A DNA stretch of 64,000 bases from JAAELZ01 sp965223465 (GTDB taxonomy: Bacteria; Pseudomonadota; Gammaproteobacteria; Arenicellales; Poriferihabitantaceae), in NCBI GenBank assembly GCA_965223465.1, contig OZ245025.1, positions 1,612,001 to 1,676,000 on the forward strand, given 5' to 3'. A program made the position numbers and the translations under genes. Shown piece by piece: positions 46,138 to 54,411 of the stretch. Each line of letters begins with the position of its first letter. Positions within the stretch are counted from its first letter, which is position 1. The notes beneath the pieces are model-generated. The model did no database searches and was not told where the DNA came from. It worked only from the letters and a program-made list of their open reading frames with translations.

Positions 46138-47145
46138 TCATGGTTTAAGCCAACTTGAACTGGGTACAATACTACCCGTGGTATAGCCCTGCGAATTAGT
46201 GACGGGGGGCTGAAACCAATCACTCAATTCGTCGTATTCCGCATCACTAATCAGGCGCTGCGCGCGCAACAAGGCACCTAGCGCAACCTCACTACCGCGG
46301 GTTGCGCCATCATCAATTTTCAAGGCAAAGCCAGTACCGGTATCCCGCGCCAAACCCGCATACACACCTTCGGCCCCAGTTTTCACAATGATGCGTCCGC
46401 CGGTGACCTGAATAACATCCGTACAGCACCGCGCGCTGCCTGCCAGCATTTCCGGGTACTCAGTAATCGCATCTAATATGCTATTGATCGCTTGCCTGGA
46501 TTTGGGCTTTTGGGTTTTGGCGGATGCATATTTGGCAAAACCCAGCGCCAGATTCTGTAAGGACATGCATAGCGCAGGCAGACCGCAACCATCTCGCTCC
46601 CATAAAAAATGGCTTACATCGGCATCGATTAGCTTGCCGAAACGCTGTCTCCAAGCAAGCTGTGTCGGGTGCATATAGTCGAAATAATCTTGTGTGGAAA
46701 CCTCCATGTATTGGGCGAGTGTCAGCATGCCGATATGTTTACCCGAGCAGTTGTGATGAGCGCGCGTGGCGACACCCCCTTCCCGAATAAGCTCATATTG
46801 ATCTGCACGCAATCGCGGATAAGCGCAACCACAGGCAAGCAGATCGTCATCCATTTCCAGTTGATCCAACCAATGCACAATTAACTCAACATGCATGGGT
46901 TCACCATTATGGGACGCACAAGCGAGCGCAATTTCCTTATTATTAAGCTCATAAGCCGCTGCCGCTCCACTTTCCATCAACGGCAGCGCCTGAAATAGCT
47001 TCAAGGCTGAACGCGGATAGGTCAGCGCTTCCGGACGTCCCAGAGCGTATAAAACCCGACCTTGGTTGTCGACCGAAATTGCGCTTCCCCGATGCGCTGA
47101 TTCCACCATTCCACCTCTTATCACATCAACCAAAACCGGATTCAT
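46138..47145 (-). CDS. L-asparaginase, rhizobial (class 3) type
   Basis: Hydrolyses asparagine to aspartate and ammonia. The 335-residue product belongs to the Asparaginase_II family (PF06089) and not to the E. coli AnsA/AnsB type: RSALKLFQALPLMESGA, ASHNGEP, HNCSGKHIGMLTLAQ, DGCGLPALCMSLQNLA and KTGAEGVYAGLA are its landmarks. The cysteines of the HNCSGKH and RDGCG motifs match the zinc-site region known in this class. It is 12 bases downstream of the threonine aldolase gene, a two-gene operon. Confidence 0.88.
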   Translation of the reverse strand: MNPVLVDVIRGGMVESAHRGSAISVDNQGRVLYALGRPEALTYPRSALKLFQALPLMESGAAAAYELNNKEIALACASHNGEPMHVELIVHWLDQLEMDDDLLACGCAYPRLRADQYELIREGGVATRAHHNCSGKHIGMLTLAQYMEVSTQDYFDYMHPTQLAWRQRFGKLIDADVSHFLWERDGCGLPALCMSLQNLALGFAKYASAKTQKPKSRQAINSILDAITEYPEMLAGSARCCTDVIQVTGGRIIVKTGAEGVYAGLARDTGTGFALKIDDGATRGSEVALGALLRAQRLISDAEYDELSDWFQPPVTNSQGYTTGSIVPSSSWLKP

Positions 47146-47157
47146 CTTACGTGTGCC

Positions 47158-48219
47158 TCAAATTTGATGATTTTGTAGCGCTGATAATACCTGCTCGATA
47201 TCATCAGTCGACACACCCAGATGCACGACCAGGCGCGTCTTCGGGTGGTGTGCCGTAATACAAATGCCCTGTTTTAACATTGCGGTTTGCAACGCCGCGA
47301 GATTATTCTCTGGCGCCTGCATAAATACCATATTGGTATGGTACTCAGCACTTAAACCATCTATGGCGTTAATTCCAGCTGCCAGCCTGGCCGCTCGTGC
47401 ATGGTCTTGCTGCAGGCGTTCAACATGGTGGGTTAGCGCGTACGTTCCCGCTGCAGCCAGCATACCCACCTGACGCATTCCACCACCGAGCATTTTGCGC
47501 AATCTGCGCGCACGCCCAATAACCGCGTGCGAGCCGGTCAAAACCGAGCCTACCGGCGCACCCAAACCCTTTGATAAACATAAGGAAACGCTGTCAAACG
47601 GCGTGGCAAGTTCGTTTGCAGAAACACCTTGCGCCACCGCCGCATTCATCAATCTAGCGCCGTCCAGATGGGTGTGCATTCCTTGTTGATGCGCGAAATC
47701 ACACAATGCACCGATATGCACTTGATCTTGCACCATTCCAGAAACGGTATTTTCCAAAGAAAGTAGCTTGCTGACAGGATAATGCGGATCGGCCCTATCT
47801 TTTATTGCCGCTTTAAAACCGCTTAGACTAATACGCGCGTTTTCGTCCGTCGGTAACGGGCACATTGCTACCGAGCCCAGTACCGGTGCACCACAGGCTT
47901 CGTGCTGGTAGACATGAAAGCAGTTACCCACAATGACTTCCTCACCCCGCTGACAATGCGCCATGACGCCCAATAGATTACTCTGGGTGCCACTGGAAAC
48001 GAACAAACCTGCCTCTTTGCCCAGCAACTCGGCAACTTGTTGCTCAAGTGTGTTAATGCTAGGGTCTTCCCCATAAACGTCATCGCCCAACGGCGCTTGA
48101 AGCATAGCATCAAGCATCGCAGCGGTAGGCTTCGTAACCGTATCGCTGCGCAGATCAATTAAATGGTCAGCATCGGGTTTAGCTGAAGTGGCTGTGCTTG
48201 AATAAGCGGTCTTTGCCAT
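47158..48219 (-). CDS. ltaE: Low-specificity L-threonine aldolase
   Basis: PLP enzyme that cleaves threonine to glycine and acetaldehyde. The 353-residue product has DLRSDTVTKPT, GDDVYGEDPS, FVSSGTQSNL, the aspartate region THLDGARLMNA and the PLP lysine in SLCLSKGLGAPVGS. The stereospecificity within the family cannot be read from sequence. It lacks a clear ribosome-binding site at ATG 48,219 and is followed by the asparaginase gene. Confidence 0.92.
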   Translation of the reverse strand: MAKTAYSSTATSAKPDADHLIDLRSDTVTKPTAAMLDAMLQAPLGDDVYGEDPSINTLEQQVAELLGKEAGLFVSSGTQSNLLGVMAHCQRGEEVIVGNCFHVYQHEACGAPVLGSVAMCPLPTDENARISLSGFKAAIKDRADPHYPVSKLLSLENTVSGMVQDQVHIGALCDFAHQQGMHTHLDGARLMNAAVAQGVSANELATPFDSVSLCLSKGLGAPVGSVLTGSHAVIGRARRLRKMLGGGMRQVGMLAAAGTYALTHHVERLQQDHARAARLAAGINAIDGLSAEYHTNMVFMQAPENNLAALQTAMLKQGICITAHHPKTRLVVHLGVSTDDIEQVLSALQNHQI

Positions 48220-48336
48220 AATGTACTGAGCGCAGATGAAAAGAACATCTATTATCTACGCCGCCCGCCCTAACAATCAAGCATCAACCCAAGGCAAACA
48301 ATCCGGCATGTATTTTTCTTGTGCCGTAAGCATGTG

Positions 48337-49176
48337 TCAGGACAGACGCAAGCCTTCTACAGGCGCAAGCGGTAAGCGGCCAAAATATTGCTCCAGGGGT
48401 TTAACATCGGCCGTATTTCCACGTTGCAACATACGTAAATTATCCGGGCTAAGCATGGGAAAAACAAACCGGCCAAAGTGCGCAATAAATAGTATCAGGG
48501 AAAAAGGTGAACCAATGGTTTTAGCTGCGGGCTTACCTTGTGCTCGGCGAATCGCTTGCAACCAATCAATAAAAGTAATGGGCTTAGGACCAACCACATC
48601 GAACGTTTGCTGAGCAGGCGGTTTATCCAAACACGCCAATACCGTCGCCACAACATCACTAATATGCACTGGTTACACCTGGTATTGCCCGTCTCCTACG
48701 AGTGGAATAATGGGCAATGAAGCTAAATGCTGGAACATCGCCATACTCGCTCCACCCTTACCGTAGACCAGCGACGGTCGCAATATCACGCTCGGTATGT
48801 TCAGCGCCCGCAGGGCGTCATCGGCTGCTTTTTTGCTTAGCTGATACGGGGTAAACGCATTTCCATCAACCCCTAGCGCTGAAATTTGTATGATCCGCTC
48901 TACTTTTGCTTGCTCGCAGGCCTGAAATAAGGCGATTGGCGCTCGCTTGTGTAGAACCTCAAATGATTGCTTTTTACTTTCTGCAATGATCCCGACGGCA
49001 TTGATCACTACTTCCACGCCCTCAACTAGCTCCTTCCATGCTTCCGGGGTCCGCATGCGCGTGTAATCGACACCCGTGCCTCGAGAACAGGCAGTGACGG
49101 CATGTTTTAACTCTTCAAGCGCAGCTTTTAAATGCGAGCCAATAAAGCCGGTCGCGCCAGTCAATAAGATTTTCAT
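48337..49176 (-). pseudogene. NAD(P)-binding epimerase/SDR gene interrupted by an in-frame TAA
   Basis: The 5' part (ATG 49,176, SD AGGAGA) encodes MKILLTGATGFIGSHLKAAL with the GxxGxxG nucleotide motif and YQLSKKAADDALRA with the catalytic YxxxK, then stops at TAA 48,673-48,675. The same frame continues without any shift as PVHISDVVATVLACLDKPP to a TGA at 48,337, about 280 codons in all. In this family the junction normally reads GDGxxxxQPVHxxDV, so one C-to-T change (CAA to TAA) explains the break. It resembles NDUFA9-like atypical SDRs. It may be a real pseudogene or a sequencing error. Confidence 0.85.
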
Positions 49177-49317
49177 GGAATTCTCCTGGACACTGACTAA
49201 CGAACGCTAGCATAGCTCGGCGTGTTTGGAATGCTTCCAGATTGATCTTTAAGGAACAGATTTTGTTCGCTTACTCGTGATTATTCGATTGTACAAACAA
49301 TTACGGAGGCGATAAAC

Positions 49318-49410
49318 ATGTCTACAAAGCTGGTCATCAAAGAGCAACGTAACAGCGTTGTGCCATTTGTGCACTTTGTTGAGAAATCAAATATGGCTGG
49401 TGGACGGTGA
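49318..49410 (+). CDS. Small ORF with strong ribosome-binding site
   Basis: 30 codons (MSTKLVIKEQ...NMAGGR) preceded by GGAGG 8 bases before the ATG, a near-perfect site. The stop overlaps an ATG (TGATG) of a 16-codon frame at 49,410-49,460, which in turn overlaps a GTG frame of 26 codons at 49,453-49,533 with AAGGA before it. I do not recognise any of the three. They may be tiny coupled genes, or the 5' remains of one gene broken by frameshifts. Confidence 0.35.
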   Translation: MSTKLVIKEQRNSVVPFVHFVEKSNMAGGR

Positions 49411-49533
49411 TGAACCGACGCGACCGTCTGAACGAAGAAGAAGGATACGTTTGTGTCTAAACGCGTGAAAGCGGTTACATCAGCCGGGCAATCTTTAGTT
49501 CAAACTGCCTGGTTTCAGAAAAAAGGCCATTGA
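49410..49533 (+). other. Two further short overlapping frames, possibly a decayed gene
   Basis: Frame B (49,410-49,460, 16 codons, MNRRDRLNEEEGYVCV) and frame C (49,453-49,533, GTG start, 26 codons, SKRVKAVTSAGQ...) follow the 30-codon ORF. Frame B is open upstream of its ATG to 49,383 (residues EIKYGWWTV), so a frameshift from the first ORF into B near 49,385 would give a longer reading. From 49,534 to 49,592 I see nothing. Confidence 0.25.
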
Positions 49534-49592
49534 AAAACGAAGTAGATTGCGCCTTCTGGTCTGCACGCAATCCCCTTGTGCTCAAACTTTTA

Positions 49593-49621
49593 TAGTTGGT
49601 CTGACCCCCATGGGGCAACTA
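49593..49621. repeat. Inverted repeat containing GGGGTCAGACC
   Basis: TAGTTG (49,593-49,598) pairs with CAACTA (49,616-49,621), enclosing the palindrome CCCCATGGGG (49,606-49,615). The minus strand reads GGGGTCAGACCAACTA, which resembles the GGGGTCAG-type ends I associate with REP elements and their Y1 transposases. No transposase gene is present, so it could be an isolated remnant. Confidence 0.35.
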
Positions 49622-49679
49622 TTAATCAAATATTCGCTGGCTATATACGTGGGTATATTCGCGTGCGTGGTTTAACGTT

Positions 49680-49790
49680 TTAGAATACCAGTATAGCGTA
49701 CGCAGTACTGACTGGGAGAATGCTACCGAGCAGTATCAGTCCAGTGGCTACCAATGTTTTTAATAAAGTTTTCTTTGTCTTGTGGCTCAT
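49680..49790 (-). CDS. 36-residue signal-peptide-like microprotein
   Basis: ATG 49,790 is preceded by GGAG 6 bases upstream and by a sigma-70 promoter at 49,872-49,899. The product MSHKTKKTLLKTLVATG... has a basic N-terminus, a hydrophobic core (residues 11-25) and a signal-peptidase-like STAYA ending at residue 32, leaving only ILVF. It is therefore either a small membrane protein or a signal peptide with almost no cargo. A longer upstream frame to 49,880 lacks a better start. No family is recognised. Confidence 0.55.
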   Translation of the reverse strand: MSHKTKKTLLKTLVATGLILLGSILPVSTAYAILVF

Positions 49791-49871
49791 CGTTAACTCC
49801 GTTTTCAAAATTAAGTCATCATGAAACAAACTTATCATGATTAACCGTTTATATAATCTGATATACGGCGT

Positions 49872-49899
49872 ATTATACACATTAATCGGCTAAATGCAA
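49872..49899 (-). promoter_or_regulatory. Promoter of the microprotein gene
   Basis: TTGCAT (49,894-49,899) and a perfect TATAAT (49,872-49,877) are 16 bases apart on the minus strand. The expected start lies near 49,865, giving an untranslated leader of about 75 bases before the 36-codon ORF. The rest of 49,791-50,055 holds no gene; an AT palindrome at 49,911-49,928 lies downstream of the aminopeptidase stop. Confidence 0.6.
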
Positions 49900-50055
49900 C
49901 CGTTTGTCTGAATATTTTTCAAAATATTGATGATTTCTGCCCGTTTATCTCTATTTCCCCGGCCCAGCCCCACACCGAACAGATTCAGTACTATCCTCGC
50001 CGTTGAACAAATTTGTATATTGTCTGAGACAAAAAGTGCATCGAATAATTGCGTA

Positions 50056-51114
50056 TCACAACAAATCTCGCAACGCTCGTTCCCGTTCGCTCGTCGGTAG
50101 CTTTGATAAGGCCTCTGCAGCCTGATAAAACCGGTTCCAATCTTGCTGGTTTTGCGCAAAAAGATGTTCAAACGCGCCGAGCCAGCCGTGATACTCCCCA
50201 AACAAGGCTAATGCAGCATGATTAATCTCAGACTGAAAAAAGCGATCAAAGCCTTTTGTGCCACCGCCTTGTTGCTTGAGCTGCTGGTATTCCTGTTCTA
50301 AAAGCGCAAACTGAGCGGTTTTGATTTGTGCGAGCTTATACTCATCCGGTTCGGCCTGGTAAGCGTCTTGCATGCGCTCCCTGGCTTTGAGTATGAGCGC
50401 AATCACCTCAGCGCGCCTGGCTTTTTCGATGAAATACGTATCCAACGCGAAAGTCGATGCCTGTTCATTTGCCCATTGCCGCAGGCCCAGGGTTTCAACT
50501 GCGGTGGCAAATGATTCACTAAACTTGGTATCGCCCTTAAGATAAAGCCGTTGGTGAGCCAATTCGTGAAATATCAAGCCCGCCATGGCCGCATCTGAGC
50601 GGGCCAGCATGGTACTTAAGACAGGATCGGATAACCAGCCGAGTGTTGAGTATGCGCTGACTCCCCCGACATAGACATCCAGGCCTTTTGCCTTTAATTT
50701 TTTAGCATGGCGTATTGCAGCTTGTTTCGCATAAAACCCGCGATAGCTTATACATCCCACCACCACAAAACACGATTCCACCGGCTCAACCGAATAAGGT
50801 GGAGTCGCAACCACATTCCAGACCACGTATTCGCGATCCAGATCAGCAAAGCGTGTATAACTTTTGTTATCCGGTAGCTGTAATTTATCGCTCGCAAACT
50901 GACGAACCGCAACTATCTTGCGCAGTTGCTTGCGGGTCTCAGGCGCTACACTTTCATCCTCTAATACCGCTTCAATAGGGCGTTGCTGGTTCAAGATGCG
51001 CATATGCCCGCCCACAGCTTGGGCATAATAGGCAATTGTTTGGCAGCCCGCCAGCAGCGCTGTTAAGATCAGCGCTACACCCAACCTGAAAACGGCCCTA
51101 TATGTCTGCTTCAC
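50056..51114 (-). CDS. Lipoprotein aminopeptidase (PF10023 family)
   Basis: Predicted zinc metallopeptidase. The 352-residue product starts with a lipoprotein signal ending LLAGC (cysteine 24), so it should be membrane-anchored outside the cytoplasm. The active-site motif HELAH lies at residues 183-187, followed by ESFATAVETLG with the likely third ligand glutamate. The family is annotated as putative aminopeptidase. The codon at 51,112-51,114 is GTG, and it overlaps the divergent cca start by 13 bases; a TTG start 10 codons in is an alternative that would remove the overlap. Confidence 0.82.
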   Translation of the reverse strand: MKQTYRAVFRLGVALILTALLAGCQTIAYYAQAVGGHMRILNQQRPIEAVLEDESVAPETRKQLRKIVAVRQFASDKLQLPDNKSYTRFADLDREYVVWNVVATPPYSVEPVESCFVVVGCISYRGFYAKQAAIRHAKKLKAKGLDVYVGGVSAYSTLGWLSDPVLSTMLARSDAAMAGLIFHELAHQRLYLKGDTKFSESFATAVETLGLRQWANEQASTFALDTYFIEKARRAEVIALILKARERMQDAYQAEPDEYKLAQIKTAQFALLEQEYQQLKQQGGGTKGFDRFFQSEINHAALALFGEYHGWLGAFEHLFAQNQQDWNRFYQAAEALSKLPTSERERALRDLL

Positions 51115-52358
51115 AGCCAGAAAAACACCTCGAATGCTATTTGGTTGGCGGAGCCGTGCGTGATCAATTATTGGGTTTGCCGGTCAAAGAGAAAGACTGG
51201 GTAGTAATCGGTGCCACCCCTGAACAAATGCTTGACCTTGGTTTTACGCCCGTGGGCAAAGATTTCCCGGTTTTTCTACACCCGCATAGCAAGCAAGAAT
51301 ACGCGCTGGCCCGCACCGAACGAAAATCAGGTAAAGGATATAAAGGCTTCACCGTGTATGCAAGCCCTGATGTTACGCTGGAACAAGATTTGTTGCGCCG
51401 AGATTTAACCATCAATGCGATGGCACAAGATGCCAACGGCAAGCTGATTGACCCGTTTAACGGTTATACCGATTTACGCAATAAAACACTGCGCCACGTT
51501 TCCGATGCCTTTAGTGAGGATCCGGTCAGAATTCTACGTGCCGCGCGTTTTGCAGCACGCTTTCATGAATATGGGTTCAAGCTGCAACATCAAACTTTAA
51601 TACTCATGCAGACCATGGTTGACAATGGTGAGGTGGATACACTGGTTGCTGAACGGGTTTGGCAAGAGCTAAAAAACGCTTTATCCACTTCCACCCCTTC
51701 GGTATTCTTTATCACGCTGCGCACCTGTGGCGCACTGAAACGTATTTTTCCCGAGCTGGATGCACTGTTTGGCGTGCCGCAAACGCAACAATACCACCCG
51801 GAAATTGATACGGGTGTGCATGTCATGATGGTAATCGACCGCGCGCGTGAGCTCACCGACGACCTGGAGGTGTTATATTGTGCGCTGACCCATGATTTAG
51901 GCAAAGGCATCACACCCAAACATAAATGGCCTTCGCATCATGGCCATGAAGCGGCTGGAGTGCCGCTGGTACGCGAATTGTCAAAACGACTACGAGTACC
52001 CAAGGAAACCGCCAAACTGGCGGAAATCGTGAGTGATCAACATCTAAATATGCATCGGCTGGCGGAGCTACGCCCACAAACCATTTTGAAAATGCTGAAA
52101 AAACTGGATGCTTTTAGAAAGCCTGAACGGGTTAGAAAATTTGCGCTGGCCTGCCAGGCTGATTCACAAGGCCGGGGCGGTGAATATGCCAAACGTGCAT
52201 TTCCTCAGGCTGATCAAATTCAGCAATATTTTGCTGCCGCGAATGCGGTCGACACTGGCGCGATTGCGGCGACACAAACCAATCCCAAGAAAATCGCAGC
52301 AGCGATTGAGCGCGCGCGCACGGCAGCGATTACCGCGCAATGTAAAGCGATCAATTAA
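51102..52358 (+). CDS. cca: CCA-adding tRNA nucleotidyltransferase (multifunctional)
   Basis: Adds or repairs the 3' CCA of tRNA. The 418-residue product begins near CYLVGGAVRDQLLGLPVKEKDWVVIGATP, with the metal-binding EKDW, followed by LLRRDLTINAMAQD and EDPVRILRAARFAARF. A C-terminal HD domain (TGVHVMMVIDRA, CALTHDLGKGITPK) gives the phosphohydrolase activity of the E. coli-type enzyme. ATG 51,102 is the only usable start before the core. Confidence 0.95.
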   Translation: MSASQPEKHLECYLVGGAVRDQLLGLPVKEKDWVVIGATPEQMLDLGFTPVGKDFPVFLHPHSKQEYALARTERKSGKGYKGFTVYASPDVTLEQDLLRRDLTINAMAQDANGKLIDPFNGYTDLRNKTLRHVSDAFSEDPVRILRAARFAARFHEYGFKLQHQTLILMQTMVDNGEVDTLVAERVWQELKNALSTSTPSVFFITLRTCGALKRIFPELDALFGVPQTQQYHPEIDTGVHVMMVIDRARELTDDLEVLYCALTHDLGKGITPKHKWPSHHGHEAAGVPLVRELSKRLRVPKETAKLAEIVSDQHLNMHRLAELRPQTILKMLKKLDAFRKPERVRKFALACQADSQGRGGEYAKRAFPQADQIQQYFAAANAVDTGAIAATQTNPKKIAAAIERARTAAITAQCKAIN

Positions 52359-52368
52359 ATAACCCGCT

Positions 52369-53238
52369 TTATTTTGGGTTACCTCTCTTTTCAAGCCATA
52401 AATAATACGCGGAATGGTCCAACTCCCCCCCTTGGAAATCATCCACCAGGCTTCGAAACCCATGCTCAACACATTGCGCCAGCGGCAGATCAAGTTGAGC
52501 TTGCTGCGCCAGTGTCAGCGCATTGGTGATATCTTTCAACTGGGACCATGAGCGTCCGCCGGGTTCAAAATCTTTCCTTACCATGCGCGCACCATGTAGT
52601 TCTAGAATTTTACTATCCGCAAACCCTCCCATCAGCGCTTCTCGCAGTTTACCCGCATCACAACCAGCACTTTCCGCAAATTTAAAAGCCTCTGCAACGG
52701 CACCGATGGTGATAGCAACGATGAGCTGGTTGGCTAATTTAGCGGTTTGACCCGCACCATTTTTTCCGATTAGATTGGGTCGACCCAGCGCTTCAAAGAC
52801 GGGCCGTGCAAATTCCACATCTCGGTTATCTCCGCCAATCAAAATAGTCAGGGTTGCCGCCTCAGCACCCTGTACTCCCCCAGATACAGGTGCATCCAGA
52901 AAGCGCTTATTGATTGATTTGGCAAAGGTGGCTAATTTCAGATCCACTTCTGGTTCAACCGAGCCCATATCGATAATCAAGCTTCCCTCGGCCGCAACCT
53001 CAATCACACCCTGCTTGAACAGGACTTCTGTAGTAACGGGCCCGTCGGCTAACATGGAAATAATGATTTGTACATTTTGCACCGCGTCAGTGGGCGACAA
53101 ATGCACCGTTGCGATATCAGATAAGATTTCTGCTTTATCTCGGCTACGATTCCAGATGTGCATTTCATGTCCAGCCGCAGCCAGATTACGCACCATCGGC
53201 GTACCCATTAAGCCAATACCCAAAAAAGCAATTTTCAT
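52369..53238 (-). CDS. 3-hydroxyacid dehydrogenase, tartronate semialdehyde reductase-like
   Basis: 289-residue NAD(P)-dependent beta-hydroxyacid dehydrogenase. The start is set at MKIAFLGIGLMG (ATG 53,238), which begins the GxGxxG fold; the frame is open to 53,286. The substrate motif FLDAPVSGGVQGAEAATLTI and the catalytic-lysine motif GAGQTAKLANQ are present. GarR, a 3-hydroxyisobutyrate dehydrogenase or an L-threonate dehydrogenase are all possible. The hydroxypyruvate isomerase in the divergent arm favours tartronate semialdehyde as substrate. It is the last gene of the minus arm of the sugar-acid island. Confidence 0.8.
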   Translation of the reverse strand: MKIAFLGIGLMGTPMVRNLAAAGHEMHIWNRSRDKAEILSDIATVHLSPTDAVQNVQIIISMLADGPVTTEVLFKQGVIEVAAEGSLIIDMGSVEPEVDLKLATFAKSINKRFLDAPVSGGVQGAEAATLTILIGGDNRDVEFARPVFEALGRPNLIGKNGAGQTAKLANQLIVAITIGAVAEAFKFAESAGCDAGKLREALMGGFADSKILELHGARMVRKDFEPGGRSWSQLKDITNALTLAQQAQLDLPLAQCVEHGFRSLVDDFQGGELDHSAYYLWLEKRGNPK

Positions 53239-53286
53239 ATTGTGGCCCAAGTTATATCCGGATGAAGCATGACTAATTCGATTCAT

Positions 53287-54327
53287 TCATGCCGAAGTGG
53301 AAAACTGAATTTGCGTTTTCATGGACTGGCTTCGATCCGCAGCCAACTCAAAGGCTTCCACTGCTCGTTCTACTGGAAAAACATGCGATATAAAAGGCTT
53401 CAGATCAACCAGGCCCGATTGCATTAGTTTTACCGCTAGTTGGAATTCCTCGTGGAATCGAAACGAGCCACGTATTTCTAACTCTTTCGCGGTTATCTGC
53501 ATCATTGGAACTGGCACATCCCCTCCTAAACCGAGCTGCATAATAATACCGCGGGGTGCCAATGTTGCGATGGCATCTGCCAATGCCTGGGGTGAACCTG
53601 TACATTCATACAACACATCGAACATCCCTTTGCCTGCTGTATAAGGTTTTAGACCTTCCGGGTTTTCTACCATATTGATCGCTTGGTCAACTCCGGCCAG
53701 TTTTGCAAATTTCAGGGTATTGGAGACCAAGTCAGTAATAACCACTTCAGCGGCCCCAGCGCGACGCGCTGCGACTGCGGCCAATACACCAATCGGCCCA
53801 CAACCTGTAATCAGCACGCTTTTACCCAGCAATTGACCCGCTCGACGTGTAGCATGCAGACCAACAGCAAATGGCTCGGCCATAGCAGCTTCACCTGCGG
53901 TCAAGCCGGCGGCATTGACACATTGGCTCGCGTCAACAATAAGCGCTTCCTGAAATCCCCCTTGAATATGCGGAAAGGGCATCGCCGAGCCATAAAAGCG
54001 CATATGTAAACAATGGTTATGCAAAGCTTTGTTGCAGTATTCGCAATTACCGCATGGTCTGGAGGGAGATACGGCAACCAACTCACCCACCTTAAAATCA
54101 GTAACACCTTCTCCCAACTGCTCAACATAACCTGAGAACTCATGGCCCGGCACCATCGGTTCTTTTAAACGAATGGAGCCAAAGCCACCGTGGTGATAAT
54201 AATGTAAATCTGAACCACAGATACCTCCTGCGGCAACTTTAATTTTAATTTGCCCTTTGCCAGGATTTGAAACCTGGCGCTCTTCAAGGCGCATATCTTT
54301 GGCTTTATGAATGACGAGTGCACGCAT
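53287..54327 (-). CDS. idnD: L-idonate 5-dehydrogenase
   Basis: Zinc-dependent medium-chain dehydrogenase that oxidises L-idonate to 5-keto-gluconate. In the 346-residue reading C37, H62 and E63 form the catalytic zinc site and C92, C95, C98, C106 the structural site. Segments MRFYGSAMPFPHIQGGF and ARGIIMQLGLGG...EIRGSFRF closely follow E. coli IdnD. ATG 54,327 is preferred over 54,339, because GGAG lies 7 bases before it. Other polyol dehydrogenases remain possible. Confidence 0.85.
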   Translation of the reverse strand: MRALVIHKAKDMRLEERQVSNPGKGQIKIKVAAGGICGSDLHYYHHGGFGSIRLKEPMVPGHEFSGYVEQLGEGVTDFKVGELVAVSPSRPCGNCEYCNKALHNHCLHMRFYGSAMPFPHIQGGFQEALIVDASQCVNAAGLTAGEAAMAEPFAVGLHATRRAGQLLGKSVLITGCGPIGVLAAVAARRAGAAEVVITDLVSNTLKFAKLAGVDQAINMVENPEGLKPYTAGKGMFDVLYECTGSPQALADAIATLAPRGIIMQLGLGGDVPVPMMQITAKELEIRGSFRFHEEFQLAVKLMQSGLVDLKPFISHVFPVERAVEAFELAADRSQSMKTQIQFSTSA

Positions 54328-54411
54328 GGTTTTCTCCATTAAGGCGTTTATAGTTCGTAGCTGGCAAACAAGCTGGTTTCATCACTGGCATCGGGTAAAT
54401 GGTAAAACCCA

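Noticed and set aside
48337..48669. Separate 110-residue gene starting MHISDVV
   Set aside because: It continues the SDR frame exactly, has no ribosome-binding site at the methionine (a GTG/CAT context), and its start is internal to a family motif.
49890..50201. 103-residue minus-strand frame after the aminopeptidase
   Set aside because: Most of it overlaps the aminopeptidase C-terminus in another frame and it has no start signal.
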